Positions 1 through 5,160 of a DNA stretch of 5,354 nt are shown here, in pieces. How positions within the stretch are numbered: the first letter of the stretch is position 1; each line of letters begins with the position of its first letter. Source of the stretch: Burkholderiaceae bacterium. Lineage in GTDB: Bacteria; Pseudomonadota; Gammaproteobacteria; Burkholderiales; Burkholderiaceae. The DNA lies in the NCBI GenBank assembly GCA_025458735.1, contig JALORV010000109.1, positions 1 to 5,354 of the forward strand, written 5' to 3'. The translations under genes were made by a program, and so were the position numbers. Under the pieces are notes generated by a model. It did no database searches, had not been told where the DNA came from, and was given only the letters and a program-made list of their open reading frames with translations.

Positions 1-470
1 CGCAGGCCCGTTCTCGACAGATCGTCGAAGTCAAGCTGCAGCAGGTCGGCCGGCGTCAGCCTCGTGTCGTCGGCCGCGACATGCGCCTCGCTCCACAGTC
101 GATCGATGCGGGCAACTTCGGCCAGCCAGGGCATGTCGGCGGCCGGCGCGAAGCCGGCGAGAAAGTCCGCAAAGCCGTCGCCGTAGGAGAGCAGCACGGG
201 CGAGGTCGGTGGCTGCGCGCGCGCGTAGACGGCCGCGGCGGCGCGAAACCACTCTTCGCCGACGACGCGCACGACCGCCGGGAAGTTGGCCTGCAGTGCG
301 TCGATGCAGCCCCTGAGAACGGTGTTGCGATAGACGGCAAAGCCCGGCTGTGTGACCAGGCGCGCCAGCGTCGACGCCGCTAGCGGCGGCTGCCGGGACC
401 ACAGGGCCGCGTCGAAGGCCTGCTGGTAAAGCGCCAGCGACCTCGTCGGACCGGCCGGTGTGGTGTTCAT
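1..470 (-). CDS. bufC: BufC, DUF2063 (HvfC/BufC N-terminal domain) bufferin maturation partner, partial
   Basis: The frame reads from an ATG at 470 leftward and runs off the window edge, so only the first 156 residues are present. The visible part matches the DUF2063 N-terminal domain: an ALYQQAF helix (residues 13-19), then QPGFAVYRNTV (41-51), ALQANFPAVVRVVGEEWF (58-75) and a PPTSPVLLSYGDGFADFL stretch (87-104), ending in a DRLWSEAHVA helix (123-132). In known bufferin systems the DUF2063 protein partners the DUF692 oxidase and helps present the precursor peptide for cysteine modification in the cytoplasm. The start overlaps the bufB stop as ATGA (467-470), which normally means translational coupling. 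Because bufB is frameshifted upstream, ribosomes starting at the bufB ATG would stop near 721 and not reach this junction. No strong ribosome binding site of its own is visible, only a GGCGGGCGGC run. The family call is firm; the role is inferred from family knowledge and context. Confidence 0.9.
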   Translation of the reverse strand, partial: MNTTPAGPTRSLALYQQAFDAALWSRQPPLAASTLARLVTQPGFAVYRNTVLRGCIDALQANFPAVVRVVGEEWFRAAAAVYARAQPPTSPVLLSYGDGFADFLAGFAPAADMPWLAEVARIDRLWSEAHVAADDTRLTPADLLQLDFDDLSRTGL

Positions 471-1188
471 GCCGCCCGCCGCACACGCTGCACCGCGCCG
501 TCGAGGATCGCCTGCGCGCGGCGACGCTCGGCCTGCAGTTCGTCAAACGAGGGCAGCTGCTCGTCGCGTTCGATCAGCGTCGGCAGCGGCCCGGTGCGCG
601 CGATCAGCCGCTGGTAAAGCATCCATACGGCCGGCGCCACCGGCGCGTCGTGGCTGTCGATCAGCAGACGCTCGCCCAGCACCGGGTCAGCATGATGACC
701 GGCGAGGTGGACTTCGTCGATCAGTTCTTTCGGGAAGGCGTCGATGACCGCCGCGGCGTCGAAGCCGAGGTTGCGTCCAGCGCGATGTGGCGGCGCAGTC
801 GGTCCTGCACCCGGCCGATGTTGTCGACCACCCGCTGCAGCACCTCGCGCGTGCGCGGCACCGGCAGCAGGTCGGGTCGATAGACCCCGCCCCAGACGCT
901 CCAGGCCAGATGCTCCGACACCCTTGCCGGCTCGAAGCGATCCACCAGCGCGGCCAGTCGCTCGAGATGCGCGGGATCGGGTGGCGCGTCGGCTGCCAGC
1001 GACAGCGCAACGCCGTGCAGCGACAGCGGATGCCGCGCGCGGATCGCTTCCAGCCACGCCAGCCGAGGGCCGCCGTCGACCATGTAGTTCTCGGGGTGGA
1101 CCTCGAACCACAGATCGGCATCGGCACAGGCCAGCGCCTCGGCGTAGTGCTGCGGCTTCAGGCCCAGCCCGGCTGCGGCTTCCAGCAT
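467..1188 (-). pseudogene. bufB: BufB, DUF692 multinuclear iron-dependent oxidase, frameshifted with internal deletion
   Basis: This is a DUF692 (MNIO) TIM-barrel enzyme, the family that uses a multi-iron site to convert peptide cysteines into heterocycles in methanobactin, oxazolin and bufferin pathways. The N-terminal half starts at ATG 1188 with AGLGLKPQHYAEAL (residues 6-19), FEVHPENYMVDGG (28-40), PLSLHGVALSL (54-64), VSEHLAWS (90-97) and VVDNIGRVQDRLRRHIAL (120-137, ending near 778). The C-terminal half is in another frame from about 775: RNLGFDAAAVIDAFP, then DEVHLAGHH, LLIDSHDAPVAPAVWMLYQRL and PTLIERDEQLP, ending at the TGA at 467-469. Family members carry about 40 more residues at this point, including an ENxS and a DxNN motif that supply iron ligands; both are absent. 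The two halves total about 239 residues against roughly 280 normally. Read straight through, the N-terminal frame ends at a TGA at 721-723. ATG 1188 is the only ATG in its open frame, though no good ribosome binding site precedes it. The defect may be a real deletion or a consensus error. Confidence 0.85.
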
Positions 1189-1305
1189 GGAGTTCGTCGA
1201 TGGGACGGCGTTGCGAGGTGCCGCGGCCCGGCGAAGTCGACTTGCCAGACCGTTCCAGGAGAGGACACGAACATCCTCCGGGCCGCGGCAGCCCGTGACC
1301 TTTGC
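1189..1305 (-). other. bufA-bufB intergenic spacer
   Basis: The 117-nt gap between the bufA stop and the bufB ATG is long for an operon whose next junction (bufB-bufC) overlaps by 4 bp. It holds a perfect inverted repeat (listed separately). It also holds a 38-codon ORF in another frame (1158-1274) whose ATG directly abuts a GGAGG, which is too close for efficient initiation. No promoter matching the GTAAC-N16-CGAA pattern occurs here, so bufB and bufC are probably transcribed from the bufA promoter. Confidence 0.6.
1219..1290 (-). repeat. 13-bp perfect inverted repeat between bufA and bufB
   Basis: The arms TGCCGCGGCCCGG (1219-1231) and CCGGGCCGCGGCA (1278-1290) are exact reverse complements separated by 46 nt. 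In the bufA mRNA they could form an almost entirely G:C stem just after the bufA stop. Such a structure could stabilise the 3' end of a bufA-only transcript or attenuate read-through, giving more precursor peptide than enzyme. There is no T-run after the second arm in the direction of transcription, so it is not a classical intrinsic terminator. The repeat is seen directly; the function is inferred. Confidence 0.6.
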
Positions 1306-1587
1306 TCAGGTCTTGATCGGCTCGAGCGAACCCTTGCCCTTCGGCGTGCTCATGGTCGTGCAGGTGCCCTTGGCGACATACTTCCACGCATTGCCCTGAT
1401 AATCGACCTTCGAGGTGCCGGCGCAGCTCGTGCCCGGTCCGGCGGCACAGTCGTTCTGCCCGGCTTTGGCCACGCCGTAGCACTTTTCCTTTTCCCCCTT
1501 GATCGAGGCGCCCTTGTCCTGGGCCAGCGCAGCGCCCGAAGTGATGGCAGCCAGGGCAAACGCGGTGACGGCAAGCGACTGTTTCAT
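1306..1587 (-). CDS. bufA: BufA, DUF2282 bufferin precursor (four-cysteine secreted copper-binding RiPP)
   Basis: This 93-residue precursor has a Sec signal peptide: MKQS, a hydrophobic core at residues 5-20, and an ALA cleavage site after residue 22. The mature part is lysine- and glycine-rich with four cysteines at 36 ([10 protein letters not shown]), 47 (NDCAAG), 55 ([19 protein letters not shown]) and 76 (KGTCT), the DUF2282 signature. In characterised bufferins, cysteines of the core are modified to thiooxazoles by BufB and BufC before export, and the product chelates copper in the periplasm. The start at 1587 is chosen over the upstream in-frame ATG at 1656 because it begins the signal peptide and has AGGAGA six bases upstream; the longer form would also begin upstream of the predicted transcription start. 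It is the first gene of a bufABC operon and is preceded by a SigF-type promoter. With bufB broken here, the peptide may stay unmodified unless another locus supplies the enzyme. Confidence 0.93.
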   Translation of the reverse strand: MKQSLAVTAFALAAITSGAALAQDKGASIKGEKEKCYGVAKAGQNDCAAGPGTSCAGTSKVDYQGNAWKYVAKGTCTTMSTPKGKGSLEPIKT

Positions 1588-1593
1588 GCGGCT

Positions 1594-1599
1594 TCTCCT
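1594..1599 (-). promoter_or_regulatory. Ribosome binding site of bufA
   Basis: AGGAGA on the minus strand lies six bases before the ATG at 1587. It is the best Shine-Dalgarno sequence in the window and fixes the bufA start, in keeping with high expression of a small precursor peptide. Confidence 0.8.
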
Positions 1600-1646
1600 G
1601 AAATTGGATGCGGCCGGCGCGAACGCCGCGACGGCCTGAGGGTGAG

Positions 1647-1673
1647 TTCGTGTCACGGCCCGGGCGCGTTACA
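1647..1673 (-). promoter_or_regulatory. ECF16/SigF-type promoter of the bufABC operon
   Basis: On the minus strand the -35 element is TGTAACG (1673-1667) and the -10 element is CGAA (1650-1647), with exactly 16 nt between them. This matches the GTAACC-N16-CGAA motif that I recall for Caulobacter SigF, with one difference at the last -35 base. The same elements and spacing occur on the other strand before the sigma factor gene. Transcription would begin near 1640, leaving about 50 nt of 5' leader before bufA. Confidence 0.82.
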
Positions 1674-1682
1674 GTGTCCGCT

Positions 1683-1700
1683 GGAGAATTTTCCGGCCGG
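1683..1700. promoter_or_regulatory. Palindromic sequence between the divergent promoters
   Basis: Midway between the two -35 elements lies GGAGAATTTTCC (1683-1694), an imperfect palindrome with 10 of 12 positions symmetric. It is followed by the perfect palindrome CCGGCCGG (1693-1700). The AATTTT is one of the few AT-rich runs in the window. It could be an UP-like element or an operator, but chance symmetry is quite possible. Confidence 0.2.
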
Positions 1701-1703
1701 TGC

Positions 1704-1730
1704 TGTAACCCGACGATGACGAAGTCCGAA
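1704..1730 (+). promoter_or_regulatory. ECF16/SigF-type autoregulatory promoter of the sigma factor operon
   Basis: The -35 element TGTAACC (1704-1710) and -10 element CGAA (1727-1730) are separated by exactly 16 nt, a full match to the SigF motif as I recall it. Its location directly before the ECF sigma gene implies positive autoregulation. A transcription start 6-8 nt downstream would fall at or next to the A of the ATG at 1736, so the message may be leaderless. Confidence 0.85.
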
Positions 1731-1735
1731 CCCCA

Positions 1736-2329
1736 ATGAGGAACGGCCTGCCCGTCGCGGGGTCACCATTGAATCCGGCCGCCGCGGCCCGCGAGGCGCG
1801 ACTGCACGACCTGATGGTGGCGGCGCAGGGCGGCAACGAGGCGTCGTACGCGGAGTTCCTGCGCGAGACGGCGGCGCTGCTGCGGCCTTTCTTCCGACGT
1901 CGACTGGCGCGGTTGCCCGACGACATCGAGGACCTGGTCCAGGAAACGCTGATTGCCGTGCACAACAAGCGCCACACCTACGATCCTTCGCTGCCGGTGA
2001 CGAGCTGGATGGTTGCGATCGCCCGCTACAAGCTGGTCGATCTGCTGCGTGCACGTGCGGGGCGCGAGGCGCTCAACGAGCCGCTGGAGGACGACCTCGA
2101 CGAACTCGCCTCCGACGCCGGACCGGCGGCGCACGAGGCGCGGCGCGACCTGCGCGTGCTGCTGGCGCAGCTGCCCGACAAGCAGCGGTTGCCGATCGAG
2201 TACGTGAAGATCGAAGGGCTATCGGTCGAAGAAGCGGCACAGCGCACCGGCCTGTCGCCGTCGGCCGTCAAGGTCGGTGTGCATCGCGGGCTCAAGCTGC
2301 TGGCCGCGCGCATCCGGGGTGAACGATGA
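1736..2329 (+). CDS. sigF: ECF-family RNA polymerase sigma factor, ECF16/SigF type
   Basis: This 197-residue protein has the two-domain ECF layout. Region sigma-2 spans about residues 24-107, with [20 protein letters not shown] (63-82) as the core-binding part of region 2 and [19 protein letters not shown] (87-105) as the -10 recognition helices. An acidic linker (116-127) follows, then region sigma-4 at about 137-194 with [41 protein letters not shown], including the -35-binding helix-turn-helix. Pairing with a DUF1109 anti-sigma gene marks ECF16, the class of Caulobacter SigF, which answers heavy-metal stress. It overlaps nrsF by ATGA. A perfect self-type promoter ends six bases before the ATG. 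The in-frame TTG at 1769 has GGGG six bases upstream and would give a 186-residue protein, a plausible alternative start. Expected targets in this window are its own operon and bufABC. Confidence 0.93.
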   Translation: MRNGLPVAGSPLNPAAAAREARLHDLMVAAQGGNEASYAEFLRETAALLRPFFRRRLARLPDDIEDLVQETLIAVHNKRHTYDPSLPVTSWMVAIARYKLVDLLRARAGREALNEPLEDDLDELASDAGPAAHEARRDLRVLLAQLPDKQRLPIEYVKIEGLSVEEAAQRTGLSPSAVKVGVHRGLKLLAARIRGER

Positions 2330-2967
2330 AGACCGACGAGCTGATTGCAGCCCTTGCGCGCGGCAGCGATGCCGTCGACCCGCGGCTGCCGCTGCGCCGC
2401 CTTCTGTGGGCCTCGCTGGCAGGAGTGGCGGCGGCGATCCCGATCATGCTGTGGCGGCTCGGCATCAATCCGGATCTCGCGGCCGATGCGCGCATGCCGA
2501 TGTTCTGGGTCAAGTGGGGCTTCGTCGGCCTGCTGCTGGCCGCCAGCGCGATGCTGGTGGGGCGCGTGGCGCGGCCCGGGCAGCCCTGGCAGCGCGCGGC
2601 GCTGGCGGTGTTGGCGCCGCCGCTTGCGCTGTGGGCGCTGGCCGCAGCCGTGCTCGTGGCCGCGCCGGCGTCCGGTCGCGCCGAAGTCATCCTCGGCTCG
2701 AGCTGGGACTCCTGCCCGTACAACATCGTGCTGCTGTCGCTACCGTCCTTCGTGCTGCTGTTCGCCGTCGTGCGCACGCTCGCGCCGACCCGGCTGCGGC
2801 TGGCCGGCGCTGCGACGGGCCTGCTGGCCGGCACGCTCGGCACCAGTGTCTACCTGCTGCACTGCCCGGAGTACGCGGCACCGTTCCTCGCCACCTGGTA
2901 TCTGCTGGGCATGACGATCCCGGCCGTCGCCGGCGCGCTGATCGGACCGCGCGTACTGCGCTGGTAA
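2326..2967 (+). CDS. nrsF: NrsF, DUF1109 membrane anti-sigma factor
   Basis: This 213-residue inner-membrane protein begins [11 protein letters not shown], the short cytoplasmic N-terminus expected to hold the sigma factor. About six hydrophobic segments follow, near residues 27-45, 63-83, 92-113, 132-150, 157-177 and 188-209. Two cysteines stand out: C130 in SSWDSCPYN and C180 in [12 protein letters not shown]. Both lie at membrane-aqueous boundaries and at positions conserved in DUF1109. In Caulobacter NrsF such a cysteine pair is, as I recall, needed for metal-triggered release of SigF; here this is inferred by similarity. The gene starts inside the sigma factor stop codon (ATGA overlap), so the two are co-translated, as is usual for sigma/anti-sigma pairs. 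Confidence in the family is high. Confidence 0.93.
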   Translation: MKTDELIAALARGSDAVDPRLPLRRLLWASLAGVAAAIPIMLWRLGINPDLAADARMPMFWVKWGFVGLLLAASAMLVGRVARPGQPWQRAALAVLAPPLALWALAAAVLVAAPASGRAEVILGSSWDSCPYNIVLLSLPSFVLLFAVVRTLAPTRLRLAGAATGLLAGTLGTSVYLLHCPEYAAPFLATWYLLGMTIPAVAGALIGPRVLRW

Positions 2968-2968
2968 C

Positions 2969-3020
2969 GGTGCGTCGCACGCCACGCCGGCGGCACGTCA
3001 CGCCGGCGAAGCACCGCACC
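2969..3020. terminator. Nested hairpin between convergent nrsF and the AI-2E family gene
   Basis: The 60-bp gap between the two convergent stop codons contains an outer pairing GGTGCG (2969-2974) with CGCACC (3015-3020). It also has an inner pairing of two CGCCGGCG copies (2985-2992 and 3001-3008) across an 8-nt loop. The copies are part of a 10-bp direct repeat CACGCCGGCG with a 16-bp period. No T-run is present, so a bidirectional terminator or RNA-stabilising role is only suggested by the structure and position. Confidence 0.35.
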
Positions 3021-3027
3021 CGGCCCG

Positions 3028-4089
3028 CTACTGCGGCGGTGACTCCACTTCGCCGCTGCGCGACAGCAGCACGGCGAGCGGCCGGGTGGCAGCAAACTCG
3101 GCGAATACCATCGCCAGGCAGGCCGTCACCGGCACCGCGAGAAAGGCGCCGGGGATGCCCCACAGCGCGCCCCACACCGTAATGCTGACGAGGATCACGA
3201 ACGGACTCAGGTTCAGCGAGTTGCCCATCAGCCAGGGGTCGAGGAAGAACCCGATCACGAACTGGGCGACCGACAGTGCCGCCAGCAGGGTCAGCACCGT
3301 GCCGAGGTCACCGAACTGCATGGTCGCGAAGGCAACCGGAAAGAACACGCTGAGCACGGTGCCCACGTAGGGCACGTAGTTCAGCAGGCCGATCAGCACG
3401 GCCCAGAACGCGGCGAACTGCAGGCCGAAGGACGCCATGATGGCCCACGCCACCAGGCCCTGCACCACGCCGACCACGGTCTTGAGCGCGAGGTACGCGC
3501 CGATCTTGCCGTTGACGTCGGCGATGATGCGCCGCAGCCGCGCCACGCGCGCTGGATCGGAAGACAGCCCTTCGAGCTTGCGCGCGAAGCTGCGCTTCTC
3601 GAGCAGGATGAAGGCGCCGTAGAGGAAGATCACGACCAAGCCGGCCGCGATCGCCGACACCGAAGCAAAGGTGGTGCCGATGGCCCGCTGCAGGCTCACC
3701 TGCGCCAGCAGGTCCCGGCGCAGCGTGGCCCAGGTCGGCGCGTCCTCGATGCCGATGCGTTCGGCCAGCGACTGGATCGTTGCCAGCAGCGTCGCCTCGT
3801 ACTGCGGTGCCAGCGCAACCACGTTGCCGAGGCTCGCCATCAGCATGCGCGCCACGTAGACGAGGATCACTGCGATCAAGCCGATCGACAGCGCATAGCG
3901 CAGCTGCGCCGGCAGGCTGGCGCCGAGCAGCGGCAGGCGCTCGAGCAGCCGCGCCAGGCCGTCAATCACGTACACCGCCAGCACGGCGAGCACGATCGGC
4001 ACGAAAATGCCCTTGCCGACGTACAGCAGCCAGCCCACCGCCAGCGTCAGGATCACCGCGGCGGTCGCGGTTCGCAGCGTGTCGTTCAT
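3028..4089 (-). CDS. AI-2E family transporter (UPF0118/PerM-like membrane protein)
   Basis: This 353-residue polytopic membrane protein has the layout of the AI-2E exporter family. There are two N-terminal membrane segments (about 9-43) and one near 63-85, then a soluble, partly helical region (about 90-140). Next come a segment at 141-163, a basic loop (165-190), and a C-terminal block of membrane segments from 200 to 335. Family landmarks include GKIGAYLALKTVVGVVQGL (194-212), NYVPYVGTVLS (237-247) and DPWLMGNSLNLSPFVILVS (284-302) followed by WGALWGIPGAFLAVP (306-320). Members have been linked to autoinducer-2 export (TqsA) or to Na+/H+ or other efflux, and most are uncharacterised, so the substrate here is unknown. 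The length is typical. No clear Shine-Dalgarno precedes the ATG at 4089. It lies downstream of the SYLF lipoprotein gene on the same strand but is separated from it by two hairpins, so it is probably a separate unit. Confidence 0.9.
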   Translation of the reverse strand: MNDTLRTATAAVILTLAVGWLLYVGKGIFVPIVLAVLAVYVIDGLARLLERLPLLGASLPAQLRYALSIGLIAVILVYVARMLMASLGNVVALAPQYEATLLATIQSLAERIGIEDAPTWATLRRDLLAQVSLQRAIGTTFASVSAIAAGLVVIFLYGAFILLEKRSFARKLEGLSSDPARVARLRRIIADVNGKIGAYLALKTVVGVVQGLVAWAIMASFGLQFAAFWAVLIGLLNYVPYVGTVLSVFFPVAFATMQFGDLGTVLTLLAALSVAQFVIGFFLDPWLMGNSLNLSPFVILVSITVWGALWGIPGAFLAVPVTACLAMVFAEFAATRPLAVLLSRSGEVESPPQ

Positions 4090-4111
4090 CGTGCGGCTGC
4101 GACGCGAAATT

Positions 4112-4134
4112 GCCCGGCGGATGCACCGCCGGGC
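4112..4134 (-). terminator. 9-bp perfect hairpin, probable terminator of the SYLF lipoprotein gene
   Basis: The arms GCCCGGCGG (4112-4120) and CCGCCGGGC (4126-4134) pair perfectly around a 5-nt loop. Read on the minus strand the stem is followed by AATTT, a short and weak U-tract. It lies 75 nt past the lipoprotein stop and 22 nt before the ATG of the AI-2E family gene, which suits a terminator that separates the two genes. Confidence 0.6.
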
Positions 4135-4149
4135 CTGGAGCCTGCGGCG

Positions 4150-4181
4150 GCAGCGGCCCTCCGCAAGCGCACGGCCGCTGC
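4150..4181 (-). terminator. Second hairpin downstream of the SYLF lipoprotein gene
   Basis: GCAGCGGCC (4150-4158) and GGCCGCTGC (4173-4181) form a perfect 9-bp stem with a 14-nt loop, 28 nt after the lipoprotein stop codon. No T-run follows. With the hairpin at 4112-4134 it forms a tandem pair, which may add to termination or protect the 3' end of the message. Confidence 0.4.
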
Positions 4182-4209
4182 AACCAGCAGGACTTCGCCG
4201 TCAGTCAAC

Positions 4210-4788
4210 TCAGATGGCGAGCCGCGTGACGCGGTTGCCGTTGAGGCTGAGGTTGCCCATCAGGCCGGCGTTGGTCAGCACGAAACCGATGATCTCCTGG
4301 CGCGCGGTCTGCGTCGTGATCTGCGCATTGGCACCGACGTTCATCATCGCGACCGAGCCGTCGACACCGGCGGTCCAGCCGCTGCTCGCCTCGAAGCGCT
4401 TGAGCGCGTCGTCGGTCATGAACAGCAGGAACACCGCCTGCGACTGTGCGCCGGCCAGCAGTCCGGCGGACGCCTCGGTCATGCGGAAGTAGCCCGACGA
4501 CTTGCCGCCCTTGCGCAGCACGCCCTGCCCGGTGCCGCCGCCAACGATGAAGCCGGCCTGGGTGAAGCTCGGGAAAATCAGCACGCCGCGCGCCGACGCG
4601 ATCAGTTCGCGCGAGCCCGGCTGCTGCGCATACAGACGCGACAGCGCGCTGTCGGCGGCGGCGTCGATCGACTGCCGCTGTGCTGCCGGGTCGCCGCTGG
4701 CGCCCGAGGTGGTCGTGCAGCCGGCCACCAGGCCCAGCACCGTCAGGCCGGCTCCCGCCGCCAGCACGTTTCTTCTTTGTACGTTCAT
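4210..4788 (-). CDS. SYLF (YSC84-type) lipid-binding domain lipoprotein
   Basis: The 192-residue product starts with a lipoprotein signal peptide: MNVQRRN, a hydrophobic stretch (8-22) and a lipobox LVAGC with the acylated cysteine at 24. The RR pair before the core gives it a Tat-like look, though Sec export is equally possible. The rest is a SYLF/YSC84 domain (about 40-190), with SALSRLYAQQPGSRELIASARGVLIFPSFTQAGF in pieces at 48-81, the glycine-rich GGGTGQGVLRKGG (83-95), then SSGYFRMTEASAGLLAGAQSQAVFLLFMTD (97-126) and a C-terminal beta-rich part with VDGSVAMMNVGANAQI. SYLF domains bind lipids in eukaryotic relatives; the bacterial lipoproteins are mostly uncharacterised envelope proteins. 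GGAG nine bases before the ATG supports the start. It appears to be a single-gene unit ended by the hairpins at 4112-4181. No -35/-10 pair is convincing upstream, only a TAGCAT at 4845-4840. Confidence 0.9.
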   Translation of the reverse strand: MNVQRRNVLAAGAGLTVLGLVAGCTTTSGASGDPAAQRQSIDAAADSALSRLYAQQPGSRELIASARGVLIFPSFTQAGFIVGGGTGQGVLRKGGKSSGYFRMTEASAGLLAGAQSQAVFLLFMTDDALKRFEASSGWTAGVDGSVAMMNVGANAQITTQTARQEIIGFVLTNAGLMGNLSLNGNRVTRLAI

Positions 4789-5160
4789 CTCACTGCTCTC
4801 CGCGATGTTGCGATGCCGGGTCGGCGTCGCCAGCCGGCGATGCTACCGGCTTCGCCATCGCGCTGCGGGAAGCCGCCCGGCTGCCGCTCGCCGGCGCGCC
4901 ACCACGGCGACGGCGGTGCGCCGGCCACGCCCCGCGTTCCGGGGATGCCCGGCCCCTGCGCATCGGGGCGGAACTGCTCTACCCTGCCGGCCGTCGCTGC
5001 GGCCTTGCTCCGTCGCCGGCGGCTCGTAGAACAAACGCATGACTGTTCGACAGGGTGCGCACGCGGCTATCGTCGGATTACAAGGACGGGCGCGCGCACC
5101 GTGGTTCCGGCGCCAGGCGGGCAAGACCCTGGCGTCGTCGGCGCGGCCGAGGGGAGGCGG
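4789..5160. other. Intergenic stretch without a convincing gene
   Basis: These 372 bases lie between the divergent SYLF lipoprotein gene and the membrane protein at the right edge. Open frames exist on both strands, but their translations are Arg/Ala/Pro/Gly-rich in the way expected of chance ORFs in GC-rich DNA, and none resembles a known family. Weak promoter-like words are TAGCAT on the minus strand (4845-4840), which could serve the lipoprotein gene, and TCGACA (5047-5052) with TATCGT (5068-5073) on the plus strand at a short 15-nt spacing, which could serve the downstream gene. Small GC hairpins occur, for example CCGGG-GATG-CCCGG near 4938-4951. No tRNA or recognisable ncRNA is seen. 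Confidence 0.5.

Noticed and set aside
1158..1274. A 38-codon minus-strand ORF starting at ATG 1274, right after GGAGG, overlapping the start of bufB
   Set aside because: The GGAGG abuts the ATG with no spacer, the peptide resembles nothing, and it is not the N-terminus of a DUF692 protein. A leader peptide cannot be excluded but is not supported.
467..1483. A 338-codon minus-strand open frame spanning bufB and the 3' part of bufA
   Set aside because: Only its last ~102 codons (from about 775) are real DUF692 sequence. The rest is Arg/Gly/Ala-rich out-of-frame translation overlapping the well-supported bufA and the bufB N-half.
1306..1656. Longer bufA form starting at ATG 1656
   Set aside because: It would place 23 residues before the signal peptide and start upstream of the predicted transcription start near 1640; ATG 1587 has a strong AGGAGA site.
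2983..3008. Two 10-bp CACGCCGGCG copies as a possible repeat array
   Set aside because: Only two copies, each containing a palindrome; better explained as the arms of the hairpin between convergent genes than as an array or attachment site.
4680..5042. Plus- and minus-strand ORFs in 4680-5124
   Set aside because: Compositions are Arg/Pro/Ala/Cys-rich chance products of GC-rich DNA, they overlap the lipoprotein gene in antisense or lie in the gap, and none has a recognisable domain or start signal.
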